A stretch of DNA of 64,000 nucleotides, taken from positions 2,294,001-2,358,000 of the forward strand of contig BCJU01000002.1 in assembly GCA_001600355.1 (NCBI GenBank). Reading direction: 5' to 3'. This DNA comes from Meira nashicola (lineage: Eukaryota; Basidiomycota; Exobasidiomycetes; Exobasidiales; Brachybasidiaceae). The notes beneath the pieces are model-generated. The model was not told where the DNA came from and did no database searches. It worked only from the letters and a program-made list of their open reading frames with translations. Each line of letters begins with the position of its first letter. The stretch's first letter is position 1. This document shows positions 40,462 to 50,491 of this stretch, piece by piece. Made by a program: the position numbers and the translations under genes.

Positions 40462-42339
40462 ATGGCACCTATCACGGAAAAAGCTGCTTCAAGCGGCAGT
40501 AATGCATCTTCTTCTGGAATCGTTAGATGGATCGAAGAGAACAAATTGGCTGTTGCTGTTGGTGTAGGAAGTATAGTTGTTGGCGGTGCAGGATATTACT
40601 ACTTCTCTAGCAAAGATCAATCTTCTCAAAGGGGCAAAAAATCAGATGACCCTTCAAATAATGAAAAATCTTCCAGCTCTTCAAAGAAAAAGAAGAACAA
40701 GAAGAAGAAAAATGGAAGCAAGGAAGCTCATGAAGGTGGTGCAGGAGCAGAAAATGGAGCAATCTTGGACGAAGCAAGCGATGAACAATTGTTTGATCTA
40801 TCAGAAGAAGAGATCAAACGATTGCCAGCAGAAAAGCGTGAATCTCTTTCACAATCTCTCAAAACGGCCGGAAATAAAGCATATCAAAAGCGCAATTTCA
40901 CTCAAGCCATCGAATATTACACGAAAGCAATCGCTGCTAAACCAATGGCAGTCTTTTACAGTAACAGAGCAGCATGTTATTCAAACCTCAATCAACCTGA
41001 AAATGTCATTCCAGACTGCAACTCTGCCCTTGCAATGGACAAAACATACGTAAAAGCTCTCAACAGAAGGGCTGTCGCACAAGAAGCATTGGGCGGCAAT
41101 GCGGAACAAGAAGGTGAAGAAGGGGACAAGAGTCGAGAAAGACTTTTCAACAGTTTATCCGATTTCACAGCTGTTGCCATCCTAGGACAATTTAAAGATA
41201 GCACTGCAACTGAAAGTGTTGAGAGAGTTTTGAAAAAGATTGCTTACTCAAAGGCAAAGAACATTTTGGAGACACGCGAACCTCGCTTGCCTTCTCCAAC
41301 ATTTGTTACTGCTTATTTGGAGGCTTTCAGACATAAGGATACACCAACTCTGCCCGCAAACCCATCTCAAGGTGACGAAACACTCATTAAAGCCTTTGAT
41401 GCAGTCAACGCTCGCAACTACCCTCACGCATTCACCTTGTTCACCGAATCTATTGAGCAAGGTTTGAGTCAAGATGACCTCAAAGCAACGGCTTACAATA
41501 TGAGCGGTACCTTCAAGTTCGTAATTGGAAATGCCAAGAGCGCATTGGATGATTTGGAAAAGAGTACTTCTATCAGACCCGACTACGTTCAAAGCTGGGT
41601 GAAGAAGGCTAGTGTTCATATGGAATTAAGCGATAAAGAAGAAGCTTTACGTGATTTCGAAAAGGCTATCGAAGCCAACGCAAGTGATCCTGATATTTAC
41701 TATCATCGCGGTCAAGTTCACTTCATTTTGGGCGATTATGATGCAGCTATTAAAGATTACAAAAAGTCAACCGAATTGGACGATACATTCATCTTTTCGC
41801 AAGTTCAACATGCTGTAGCACAATACAAGCTTGGAAAAGTACCTCTTTCAACACGTGCATTCGAATCTCTCTTGAAGAAATTCTCGGGTGCTAGCGAAGC
41901 ATACAACTATTATGGTGAATTGTTGCTTGATCAACAAAAGTATGAAGAAGCTTTAGAGAAGTTTGATGAAGCAATCAGAATTGAATCACAAAAAGAACGC
42001 AGTTCAAACGTCTTACCTATGATTAACAAAGCATTGGCTTTATTCCAATGGAAACAACAAATGGCAGAAGCAGAAGATCTTTGTCGTCAAGCACTGGATA
42101 AAGATCCAGATTGTGACGTAGCCGTAGCAACTTTGGCCCAATTGAGCTTACAACAAGGCAAAATAAAGGATGCAATTGACTTCTTTGAACGTAGTGCTGA
42201 GATCGCACGTACAGAACCTGAATTGATTAATGCTATTACGTACGAGAATGCAGCTCGTGCTCAATTGCGATTCATTGAAGATTTTCCTGAAGAGAGTAGA
42301 ATGCTACAATCATTAGCAACCTCTCTCGGTGGACAATAG
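40462..42339 (+). CDS. TOM70: mitochondrial import receptor TOM70
   Basis: Tom70 is an outer mitochondrial membrane receptor that accepts chaperone-bound precursors. It has 625 residues with ATG at 40462. A single N-terminal membrane anchor at residues 29-48 (LAVAVGVGSIVVGGAGYYYF) is followed by a Lys/Ser-rich linker, as in the family. TPR repeats fill the rest: GNKAYQKRNFTQAIEYYTKA, then VFYSNRAACYSNLNQPENVI, AYNMSGTFKFVIGNAKSALD, WVKKASVHMELSDKEEALRD, YYHRGQVHFILGDYDAAIKD and YNYYGELLLDQQKYEEALEK. The N-terminal clamp for Hsp70/90 EEVD tails is expected in the first three repeats. The gene has no intron. The identification is very firm. Confidence 0.95.
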   Translation: MAPITEKAASSGSNASSSGIVRWIEENKLAVAVGVGSIVVGGAGYYYFSSKDQSSQRGKKSDDPSNNEKSSSSSKKKKNKKKKNGSKEAHEGGAGAENGAILDEASDEQLFDLSEEEIKRLPAEKRESLSQSLKTAGNKAYQKRNFTQAIEYYTKAIAAKPMAVFYSNRAACYSNLNQPENVIPDCNSALAMDKTYVKALNRRAVAQEALGGNAEQEGEEGDKSRERLFNSLSDFTAVAILGQFKDSTATESVERVLKKIAYSKAKNILETREPRLPSPTFVTAYLEAFRHKDTPTLPANPSQGDETLIKAFDAVNARNYPHAFTLFTESIEQGLSQDDLKATAYNMSGTFKFVIGNAKSALDDLEKSTSIRPDYVQSWVKKASVHMELSDKEEALRDFEKAIEANASDPDIYYHRGQVHFILGDYDAAIKDYKKSTELDDTFIFSQVQHAVAQYKLGKVPLSTRAFESLLKKFSGASEAYNYYGELLLDQQKYEEALEKFDEAIRIESQKERSSNVLPMINKALALFQWKQQMAEAEDLCRQALDKDPDCDVAVATLAQLSLQQGKIKDAIDFFERSAEIARTEPELINAITYENAARAQLRFIEDFPEESRMLQSLATSLGGQ

Positions 42340-42729
42340 GAAAAAATGCAAGCTCAAAATATTTTTATCACCACTCCAATAGTATACTATTCGCTTCAAA
42401 AATTGTTTTAAAACAGTCCTGCTTATCCTCTCTGTGCAATTTGCATTTGAGATTTGAATACATATTGAATTCTTTGGAGTGTTGTGTTTTTGTATATGTG
42501 CTTTGACGCTGGCACAACGTAATCTGTTCTTGATCTGCGACGCAAAAGCTGAACATCACATTGAATTTTTACCCTTTATCTCAATTTCTGTACTCTTTCT
42601 AGAGGATACTTTAAAACTTGATTGATTGTACAAAACAATAAAATAAAAACTCGAAATGACATAGGTAATCCTGACAAATACGTAAACATGAAATGTGATA
42701 ACGATGAACAAATGTGAACAACAATAATA
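42340..42729. other. convergent 3' intergenic region
   Basis: About 390 bases between the stop codons of TOM70 (+) and the leucine-rich repeat protein (-). It is AT-rich, with no gene visible. Confidence 0.5.
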
Positions 42730-45700
42730 TCAAGAAGACTTTATTTCCGCTCCATCCGGTACATTTGCGGATGTTTCACTTGAAGCACTAGCACTTGAAG
42801 ATCTTCTTGGTACTTTTGCACCTAAAAGCTCTTTACGTAACTCTTCACCAGATACATCTTTGCGATCCTCGGATGCAATAGAGATAGCACTTTCACTCTT
42901 ATTATCTTCTAAATCAGCATAAGAGCCGGATTTGATATCTGGCTGACCCTTCAAAAGAGCAAAAGCAGATTTTACTGTATTTGGGCTATGTCTTGGTGAA
43001 GCTTCTTGTTTGTTCTTTTCGCCTGCATCTGCTTCATTTGAACGCATTCCATTTCCTTCTTCCTCTTCCTCCTCTTCATCATCCTCGCCTATGCTTAAAC
43101 TCTTTGCACGACGGAAAATTTCTCCTTCTTCACTTAGTTGACCTTTAGCCTTATGTGTGGCAATTTCGCTTTCCGGATCAATTTCCTGATCTTCTTGTTC
43201 TGTAGGCTTTTCTCTTGCTGCAATTGGCACGTTGTCAACATTCAAAGATTCATCAACAATTTCCAAACCTTTCACGGCCGCTTCGCTAGAAGATTTTAAG
43301 AGTGATCGTGCAGCAGAGGCAGCTTTTGCCCGTGCACTTTCTGGTTCTTCTTCGTCTTCATCATCCGATCCGATGGAGAAATTTGGCGAAGATAATCCTT
43401 CTTCTTCCACATTAGAGGATGGGACGCTAAGTCGATTGGTTGTAACATCCAAGATATTTGATTGTGTTACATTTGCTGCATTATTACCTCTCTGCAGCGC
43501 ATCTTCCAGATTTTCATCCTTTCCGCTATAGAAATCTGTTAATTGCATAGAGATTGTTTCAAGATCATCATTTACTTGCAAAGCACGAATAAGAGTATCG
43601 CCTTCTTGCATCACACCAAGAGCATTTTTGAGCTTATGACGTAATCTTCTACTTTGTGTCATCAAATCTTGTGCAAATCCACTCATAGGTCTTGAAGCTA
43701 TACTGCCATCTTGACGACGAACTATTTCTCGATCTCGAACTTTTTCCTTTTCCTGCTCTTTTTCTCTTGCGAGTAATTCACGCAAAACGGAAATGCATTC
43801 TTGTGCAGCATCAGTGATTCGGATTGCCCCTTCTTCAGTAATCGTATTCCTTCCCCTTTCTGGGTTTTCTATGCTATTGCGTTGCTCTTGATTGCCAGAA
43901 GTTCGAAGACTATCTGAACTACTGTGTGTCATTTGTTCCAATTGTCTATTAGCCGCTTGTAATCTGCTGCTTTCTTCCTTCTCTTTTGCTGCTCGTGCTA
44001 GAGATGATTTATAGATTGGTGCTGCAATTGGAGCTTTGACTCCTTTCTGTTGAGCTCTTTTTTGTGCTAATTCAGTATTGCGGATACAAGAATTCAAAAT
44101 GTCTTGAGATAGACGAGCGAAATCGGGCGCATTTGGTGGAATATTGAGATCCAAACAACGTAAACTTTTGTTCATCTTGACGCTAACGGCCATTGCCATC
44201 ACGCCTGCAATGTCAATTTGCATATTCTCTGTCAAATCCAAATGAATTAAAGATCTTGCTTCGGGTAAGAATTCAGCAAGAGCGATAGCACCTTCTGATG
44301 ACAATTCTGTATCGCTCAAAAATAACCTTTTAAGATTTGAATTGAGGGTGAAAGCATTTCTTAACGTTGTGATTCCTTCTAATCCAGGACCTGAACAAGG
44401 ATTGTGGCTCATATCCAACGTTTCCAAAGTTGAATTATACTTTAATGCATCAGCAATTGCAACCAGACCTTGCACTTCTATCGAATTGTCACTTAGGTTA
44501 AGCACTTTTAACGTTCGATTCTTCTTCAATGCATGACCCAAATAGATCACCCCACCACGTAAATCGTTGCTTTTCAAATCAAGTGTGAGTAAATGACCCA
44601 TACGTGGCATTGATGATAATATACGTTTAGCTCTTTGAGCACGATAAAGTGCCAATGCTGCTTCATCTTTCATTCTCCTTTCTTCTCTTGCCCGTATCAG
44701 TCTTGCTCTCTCGTTCTCTGTCAGATCTTCACCATTCGTCTGATTATCAAGATTTTGATCGACCAAAGTAGACCCATTTGAAGAGAGAAGATTTTCCGAA
44801 GATGCTTCTTGCAATGCAGCCACAGCTGAAGCAGGCAAAGTTCTACGTAAAACACCACCGCCAGGACTTGAAACGATGAAAGGTATATCGGGAAGATTAG
44901 GCGATGAAGTTGAACCTTGTCTGTCTCTTGAATCTGTAGTAGTATTGATTGATCCGCTTCCTTGTATATGAGCCAAATCGTTCATCACGGGTGCTGTAGC
45001 ATCTTCTGCCGTTGCAATATGATTGTCAGGATAATCTTTGAGCATCAATGCAAGTGCTACGGCGCCAAATTGATTGATCCTATTTCTCCTTAAGCTCAAA
45101 TGGGAAAGGTCAGAAAATCGAACAGATTGCGAAAGTAGCTCCAATGAGGATGTCTTGAGTCCGCAATTTTCCAATCGTAAAGATGTCAATAAAGCAACTG
45201 CATCTGTTTCTTCATTTAGCAATTTCGCCTGAATCGTAAGAGGTAAACTTTCATCATCCAAATCATCCTTTACTGTTGATTGTGCTAGCTTCTTTTCTCC
45301 TAATCCTTTACCACCTTCATCTCTCCTTAAAGCTCCGATGATGTGCTCGAGACTGGCCTTGTTGATATTATTTTCAGATAGGTCCAAGTACTTTAATGCT
45401 TTTGCCCTTCTCATAAAAATTCCAACATAACGCCAGCCATGATACTTTATCCGCTTATTGGATGCCAAAGATAAACTTGGTAGATTGCCAGAGACAAGCA
45501 AAGCATGCAAAATTGATTTCAAACCATCATCTGCTAAACCACAATTCTCTAAAACCAATTTCTGCAAACCAAAATCCACGCTGAGAAGATCTGCTACAGG
45601 CTCGATTGCCTGTCTATCAAGCGGAACGAAAGAAAGATCGATTGTTTTGAGAGCAGGGGGAGTATTTTGTCGAGCATCTTGAAATACGCTTCTCATCTTC

Positions 45701-46701
45701 TTCAGAGGTAGCTCTTCGCGCGTCCGACAACATTCTCGGTATAATTGTTCCAGCTCTGCCACCGTCCAACGCTTCTCAGTACGCTCTTTTAACTTCTGAC
45801 GTTGCTCTTGTTCTATCCTTCGTCTTGTTGCATCTTCATCGCCTGGAGCGATTGTACCCGATATAGGATATGTTAGAGTCATATCCGAAACAATAAAGCG
45901 AACTTTCCGTAGTGGTCGAATAGAAGCAGAAGGTTGAGGTAGATTGTTGCTCGAAATTGAATGAACAGATTGGGAAGAAGAACCATTCATGCCACCTTCA
46001 CTCACAAGCGTCGACTCGGATGAAGTAGAGCGCATCGAATTTGTTCTATTTGGTTCTGCAATATCTGATGACCATGTTGGAGCGATCGTTGCTGATGCTG
46101 ATCTACTTCCTGATCCATTTCCGTAAAAGCCGGATGTAGACCCGCTACTATGATGATCATCAAATCCCATTCCTGCAGATGCAGATGCCAAGCTACTCAC
46201 TTTCTTAAACATTCCACCTAGCAGACTACTTGCCGCTTGCGCTGTACCTTGAGCCGTACCGGCTAGACTGCCTGAAGGCACAGGAACTTGAACATTAACA
46301 CCTTGTTGAGCTAGACGAGTATTGAGCTGCTGAAGGATATCGCGACGAAAGCTAAAAGTTTTTGCAGGAGGTGGTGCTGGCTTTAAAATTCCTTTGGGAG
46401 GTCCTTTCAACTTTCGTTTGTGTATTGATGGAGGCGGTTGAGAGCTTGGCATAGCTGAATGATTAGATTCTACTTTAGATGATAATCTTGAAGATGAAGC
46501 CACATTCTTTGTCAGATCAGATCCTAAATCTGAACTTGTCCGTGTTTGGCTCACATTCCCTTCATCTTTCACTTTGTGGTCAAGTTCCGTCATACTCTCA
46601 CCGCTTTTCTTGACAAGTTGGTCTACAGGATTCGAGTCATTCTTGATCAAGGATGAAGTAGAAGCTATATCCGAGGCGATGCCCGGCTCCTCTTCAGTCA
46701 T
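42730..46701 (-). CDS. PPP1R37-like leucine-rich repeat protein with a PP1-docking motif
   Basis: This protein resembles PPP1R37 (LRRC68), a leucine-rich repeat inhibitor or regulator of protein phosphatase 1. The frame opens at TTG (46917). The first in-frame ATG is 46701 (MTEEEPGIASDI), giving 1323 residues; a short upstream exon is possible. Residues about 100-260 are Ser-rich with KLKGPPKGILKP. The RVxF-type motif KVRF is at residues 266-269 in RKVRFIVSDMTLTYPISG. The order KVRF, TVAELEQLYRECCR and then RNI-type repeats parallels PPP1R37. Repeats such as LQKLVLENCGLADDGLKSIL, LDLSENNINKASLEHI and LKVLNLSDNSIEVQG run to about residue 960. A Gln/Arg-rich coiled coil and acidic tail follow. 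The name is by motif order, so it is an inference. LRR structure is certain. Confidence 0.72.
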   Translation of the reverse strand: MTEEEPGIASDIASTSSLIKNDSNPVDQLVKKSGESMTELDHKVKDEGNVSQTRTSSDLGSDLTKNVASSSRLSSKVESNHSAMPSSQPPPSIHKRKLKGPPKGILKPAPPPAKTFSFRRDILQQLNTRLAQQGVNVQVPVPSGSLAGTAQGTAQAASSLLGGMFKKVSSLASASAGMGFDDHHSSGSTSGFYGNGSGSRSASATIAPTWSSDIAEPNRTNSMRSTSSESTLVSEGGMNGSSSQSVHSISSNNLPQPSASIRPLRKVRFIVSDMTLTYPISGTIAPGDEDATRRRIEQEQRQKLKERTEKRWTVAELEQLYRECCRTREELPLKKMRSVFQDARQNTPPALKTIDLSFVPLDRQAIEPVADLLSVDFGLQKLVLENCGLADDGLKSILHALLVSGNLPSLSLASNKRIKYHGWRYVGIFMRRAKALKYLDLSENNINKASLEHIIGALRRDEGGKGLGEKKLAQSTVKDDLDDESLPLTIQAKLLNEETDAVALLTSLRLENCGLKTSSLELLSQSVRFSDLSHLSLRRNRINQFGAVALALMLKDYPDNHIATAEDATAPVMNDLAHIQGSGSINTTTDSRDRQGSTSSPNLPDIPFIVSSPGGGVLRRTLPASAVAALQEASSENLLSSNGSTLVDQNLDNQTNGEDLTENERARLIRAREERRMKDEAALALYRAQRAKRILSSMPRMGHLLTLDLKSNDLRGGVIYLGHALKKNRTLKVLNLSDNSIEVQGLVAIADALKYNSTLETLDMSHNPCSGPGLEGITTLRNAFTLNSNLKRLFLSDTELSSEGAIALAEFLPEARSLIHLDLTENMQIDIAGVMAMAVSVKMNKSLRCLDLNIPPNAPDFARLSQDILNSCIRNTELAQKRAQQKGVKAPIAAPIYKSSLARAAKEKEESSRLQAANRQLEQMTHSSSDSLRTSGNQEQRNSIENPERGRNTITEEGAIRITDAAQECISVLRELLAREKEQEKEKVRDREIVRRQDGSIASRPMSGFAQDLMTQSRRLRHKLKNALGVMQEGDTLIRALQVNDDLETISMQLTDFYSGKDENLEDALQRGNNAANVTQSNILDVTTNRLSVPSSNVEEEGLSSPNFSIGSDDEDEEEPESARAKAASAARSLLKSSSEAAVKGLEIVDESLNVDNVPIAAREKPTEQEDQEIDPESEIATHKAKGQLSEEGEIFRRAKSLSIGEDDEEEEEEEGNGMRSNEADAGEKNKQEASPRHSPNTVKSAFALLKGQPDIKSGSYADLEDNKSESAISIASEDRKDVSGEELRKELLGAKVPRRSSSASASSETSANVPDGAEIKSS

Positions 46702-47148
46702 GAACAGTGTTCGTCTCTTTGAGAAGCTCGGCTGGGGTGTCGTTCCAGTGTATGAGTTACTTGGTGTAAATTTTTTCCCAAATGAAGCATCAAAATTGGT
46801 CGTGAGATCGTTAGAGAAAGCTTTTTGTGTTTCGTTGTATTGGATGTTGATAGGATTATAGCATCCTTGTTGTACGGAATAAGATATGTCGAAAGACGTA
46901 AGTAAGAAAAGCGTCAAAGCATTGATGACTTTATCTGAAAGCCGGTATGCATCACCCTGCTCCAGTGCGTTGTGTTGAGATAGAAGGCGCCGGCGCGTTG
47001 CATAGGGTTCAATAATGTCTTGGTCTATAGGAGTAAGTAAGTAGCCTTTCTACGCCCCACTAAGATTGTACAGAATAGAATAAATGCTCACAGCTCAGAA
47101 GATCTTTCCCCACCTTCATTCTTCTTCTCTAAAATTTAATATTTCGTC
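46702..47148. promoter_or_regulatory. divergent promoter, PPP1R37-like and DERA genes
   Basis: About 450 bases between the annotated start of the leucine-rich repeat gene and the DERA ATG. The upstream part still carries an open frame of the former gene without an ATG, so its true 5' end may lie here. Confidence 0.4.
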
Positions 47149-47928
47149 ATGTCTGCGCCATCATTGGAGGAAATTCAAACGCTTTTATCGCAGATACCTC
47201 AAGACTTACCTCCCTTGAAACCCTCTCCATCTGTTCCTAGCAATGTTGCATCGATAATCGATCATACCCTTTTGGCTCCAAACGCACTACCAACAGAGAT
47301 TGAACAATGTTGTCGTGATGCGATTGAATTAAATGCTGCAACAGTCTGTGTAAATTCTAGCATGGTGGCAGTAGCAGCTAAAATCCTTAAAGGAACAAAT
47401 GTTAAACCTATTTGCACAATTGGCTTTCCATTCGGTGCCGGAAATGTACAAGGAAAGGTAGAAGAAACGCAAAAAGCACAACGAGATGGCGCACAAGAAA
47501 TTGATATGGTACAAAATGTTGGATTACTGAGAGCGGGAAAATACGTGGAAGTTTTTGAAGAGATTTCGGCTATAGTAAAAGCTGCCAAACCAGCAACGCT
47601 CAAAGTGATCATCGAAACATGCTATCTTTCAAGAGAAGAGATTGCTATATCGACATTTTTAGCATGCAGAGCTGGCGCTGCTTTTGTTAAAACGTCAACT
47701 GGTTACGGTTCAGGTGGTGCTAAAGCAGAAGATATTAGGCTAATGTATCAGATCGCATCAGCGTTTGATGTGAAGGTTAAAGCCAGTGGTGGAATCAGGA
47801 CAGCAGAAAAAGTGAAAGAGATGGTGGCTAACGGAGCTTCTAGAATCGGAGCGAGCGGGACAAGGGCAATTGTAGCTGAGTTTAAAACGGGTTCTACATC
47901 CCAACAAACTGTAGGAAATGGCTATTAG
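47149..47928 (+). CDS. deoxyribose-phosphate aldolase (DERA)
   Basis: DERA cleaves 2-deoxyribose 5-phosphate to glyceraldehyde 3-phosphate and acetaldehyde, in nucleoside breakdown. It has 259 residues with ATG at 47149, which is the family's usual length. The Schiff-base lysine is Lys181 in AFVKTSTGYG. The second active-site lysine is Lys211 in VKASGGIR, and the active-site Asp is Asp119 in EIDMVQNVG. The N-terminal IDHTLLAPNALP and the strand AATVCVNSSMV are also present, with GFPFGAG. All catalytic residues are intact. The gene has no intron, and is not in an obvious cluster. The identification is very firm. Confidence 0.96.
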   Translation: MSAPSLEEIQTLLSQIPQDLPPLKPSPSVPSNVASIIDHTLLAPNALPTEIEQCCRDAIELNAATVCVNSSMVAVAAKILKGTNVKPICTIGFPFGAGNVQGKVEETQKAQRDGAQEIDMVQNVGLLRAGKYVEVFEEISAIVKAAKPATLKVIIETCYLSREEIAISTFLACRAGAAFVKTSTGYGSGGAKAEDIRLMYQIASAFDVKVKASGGIRTAEKVKEMVANGASRIGASGTRAIVAEFKTGSTSQQTVGNGY

Positions 47929-48265
47929 TCATGAAAAACTAAAATTTATGGATATTGCTCTATAAAGTACATTGCGGCGTCCAAAAAAATAAGATCCTTA
48001 CTTTCGCTGACAAGGATGGGACGACAATGTAGAAATCACTCAAACTCTCAGATGAATAGATATGGACTAAAAATGTCTTCTTAATCTGTTCGATTAGGGT
48101 TTTCTTCTATGGAGGTATCGATGGAATGAAAAGATGAACGAAAAGAGTATCTCTTTTTCTTCCCTATTCTAGCTTGTGTACCAGTACAGCTTCTATATGC
48201 GTATGCAGTCAATCTTTGTGGTGGTCAATCAATCAGTCCTCCTTCTATGTGATTGAAAAAAGCTG
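47929..48265. other. convergent 3' intergenic region
   Basis: About 337 bases between the DERA stop (+) and the FMO stop (-). I see nothing beyond probable terminator sequence. Confidence 0.5.
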
Positions 48266-50131
48266 CTAAACTGTCACGTCTAATTTTCGTCGGCTTGTTG
48301 TTATACCATTCGTACCATTTGCATGAATGTTTTGTTGTAATCCTTGCTCTGATGCTTCTTGAGCTTGAATAATTGCACGTTTTGCTAAAAGAGATTCACG
48401 TTTACGATCATACATGCCAAAATGCAGATCATGGCTTTCCTCAAAGATTGGAAGCTTTTGAGCCCATTGCGGTTTTGCTTCTATTGCCATTTGACGTAAA
48501 AAGGGAAGGTAATCACCTACCATTGTTCCTAAAACGTGATACGGTAGTAGATAGATATGATCAGGTGCCTCGAACTTATTGCCTTCTTTCTCTTGCGCTA
48601 ATTCTTCCTTTCTCTTTTTCCACACTTCCAACGCTTTTCTCTCATTTTCAGCCTTTTCTTGATGCAATTTACGTATTAGAGCTATCCTTCCATTCTCGTA
48701 CTCTCTGCGACCTTCGATGGTAGGAGGCAGTTTGTATGACCCATCCCATATAGCGCGAAGCAGGTGGCCTTGGAAATCACTCGTCCAAAACGGAATGGAA
48801 GTCACAGTCAAATTCACAATGGCCAATGTTGATGCACGTTCATGTAAGAAATGCCAGAATAATCCACTAACGCGTGGAGGATTGTTACCATCTTCGTCGA
48901 ACGACGTTCCTTTTGGAGCATCAGAAATGGATCTCCAAGGTGATTCGGATTCTTTATTTGGCAACCATTGATCATCTGGCTCACCTCCTCGGAGATTTGG
49001 TAGCTTTTGAGCTTCCTGCTGTGTGAGTTCTCTATCCAAAATGTTCACAAAGGGAAATTTGCCAATTTCATATCCGGCAGCCAATATGACTCGATCTACG
49101 TCTTTGATCACTTCTCCATCTATCAGATGAAGGTCTAATTTGCTTTTTCCACCCTCCTCGCGAACGACAAGCTTTTGTATAGCTGGGGTATCACGAATCA
49201 ATGGATCAGGTAAAGAGACATAAAAGAACCATGCTTTATGTCTGCAAATTCGGATGACAGGTTCATGCTTTCCGAGTGTGCGTCGAGCAGCCAATTGAGC
49301 GCAAACGTCATTGCCTGAATTACCATTGCCGACTACGACAATTCGCTCTTGCTCTCCGTATGGCTCAGGACCACGATACCATTTGCAATGCTCGATAAAG
49401 CCTGCTTTACGTGCTTCAGACATTCCATCAATTTTAGGATATAGTGGCTTATCAGTCCAACCAACAGTGATGATAATCGCATCCCAGTATTCCGTTATCT
49501 CTTGACCGCCTTTTTGCCAATCACGAGTTCTTACTGCCCAAACATTCTTTGATGCATCTTCTGGATGAGGTAGTTCCCAAACGCCTATGCATTCTGTATT
49601 GCATCGAATATGTGACTTTAAAGGTTTGGCTATTCTTTGCAGATATAGATACGTCTCTGCTAAAGTTGGAAAAGGATCAGCTGCAACTTTTCCTTCTTGT
49701 ATTTGTTTTCCAGCTTCAATCAAAGCTTCTTCTGAGCTCTGTGGTGGTGGAAAAGGTTGAGTTCCGGAAAGAGATAAAAATTTTGGTAAAACGTTTCCAC
49801 GTAAAGCAGGATAAGCAGGACTTGGCCAATAAGGTTTCTTAGATGAAGATGAAGGAGGAACAATTGGCCAAATATCATTCGCTGTTCCCTTTTCATATGA
49901 TTTTTCCAATTCTACACATTTATCATCTAAATACCATACTCCGCCAACATCATCCCTTCTCTCGATGAGTTCGACACGTTCAAATGGTGCAGAGTTTTCT
50001 TGAGTACCTTCTACGCCTCCCTCTTCAACCAAAGCTCTAAGAGCAGCAAGACCTGCAATACCACCTCCAATGACCAAGATCTTCTTTGGATTTGGATTTT
50101 GAACAAACGGTGGTTTGAGTTGTTGAACCAT
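48266..50131 (-). CDS. flavin-containing monooxygenase-like protein
   Basis: This is an FAD- and NADPH-dependent monooxygenase-like oxidoreductase, of the type that oxygenates soft nucleophiles such as amines and thiols. It has 621 residues with ATG at 50131. The FAD site is ILVIGGGIAGLAAL near residues 18-31, then VELIERRDDVGGVWYLDD. The second nucleotide site is IVVVGNGNSGNDVCAQLAAR near 263. GFIEHCKWYRG just before it sits where the FMO fingerprint (FxGxxxHxxxY) belongs but is a diverged form. A later ILAAGYEIGKFPF is typical. The C-terminal third is helical, with a KRKEELAQEKEG coiled-coil-like segment. The gene has no intron. It lies 360 bases downstream of the MarR-GNAT gene in the same orientation. 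The class is firm; substrate unknown. Confidence 0.85.
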   Translation of the reverse strand: MVQQLKPPFVQNPNPKKILVIGGGIAGLAALRALVEEGGVEGTQENSAPFERVELIERRDDVGGVWYLDDKCVELEKSYEKGTANDIWPIVPPSSSSKKPYWPSPAYPALRGNVLPKFLSLSGTQPFPPPQSSEEALIEAGKQIQEGKVAADPFPTLAETYLYLQRIAKPLKSHIRCNTECIGVWELPHPEDASKNVWAVRTRDWQKGGQEITEYWDAIIITVGWTDKPLYPKIDGMSEARKAGFIEHCKWYRGPEPYGEQERIVVVGNGNSGNDVCAQLAARRTLGKHEPVIRICRHKAWFFYVSLPDPLIRDTPAIQKLVVREEGGKSKLDLHLIDGEVIKDVDRVILAAGYEIGKFPFVNILDRELTQQEAQKLPNLRGGEPDDQWLPNKESESPWRSISDAPKGTSFDEDGNNPPRVSGLFWHFLHERASTLAIVNLTVTSIPFWTSDFQGHLLRAIWDGSYKLPPTIEGRREYENGRIALIRKLHQEKAENERKALEVWKKRKEELAQEKEGNKFEAPDHIYLLPYHVLGTMVGDYLPFLRQMAIEAKPQWAQKLPIFEESHDLHFGMYDRKRESLLAKRAIIQAQEASEQGLQQNIHANGTNGITTSRRKLDVTV

Positions 50132-50491
50132 TTTATCCGAATGGGGGGAAAGTTAGATGAGGGTCGTTGGGTATGCCTCACTGCTAAAGCAGACGGTGGT
50201 GTTTATAGAAGAATACAAAATAGTCAAAATCGAGTTTATGATTGAGCCCGCTCGTGTGAAGTTTACCTTTTTTGCGTTCTTCCTAATAATTAATGACTTT
50301 TGTTCGGATTTATGTGAATGCATGCAAGTGAGCACGTACCCTCAGCTTGTTTGTTAACAGCCCGTACGTTAACAGGCACGTAGCGTATCTTGACCGCCTA
50401 TAGCTTATCTCGAGCACGTCATTCTCAGGCAAATTCACAATAACGCGTAAAAATTCTATTGCAATTGATTACATACGACAACAAAAAACAT
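50132..50491. other. intergenic region upstream of the FMO gene
   Basis: About 360 bases between the FMO start and the MarR-GNAT stop. It would hold the FMO promoter. I see no gene. Confidence 0.5.
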
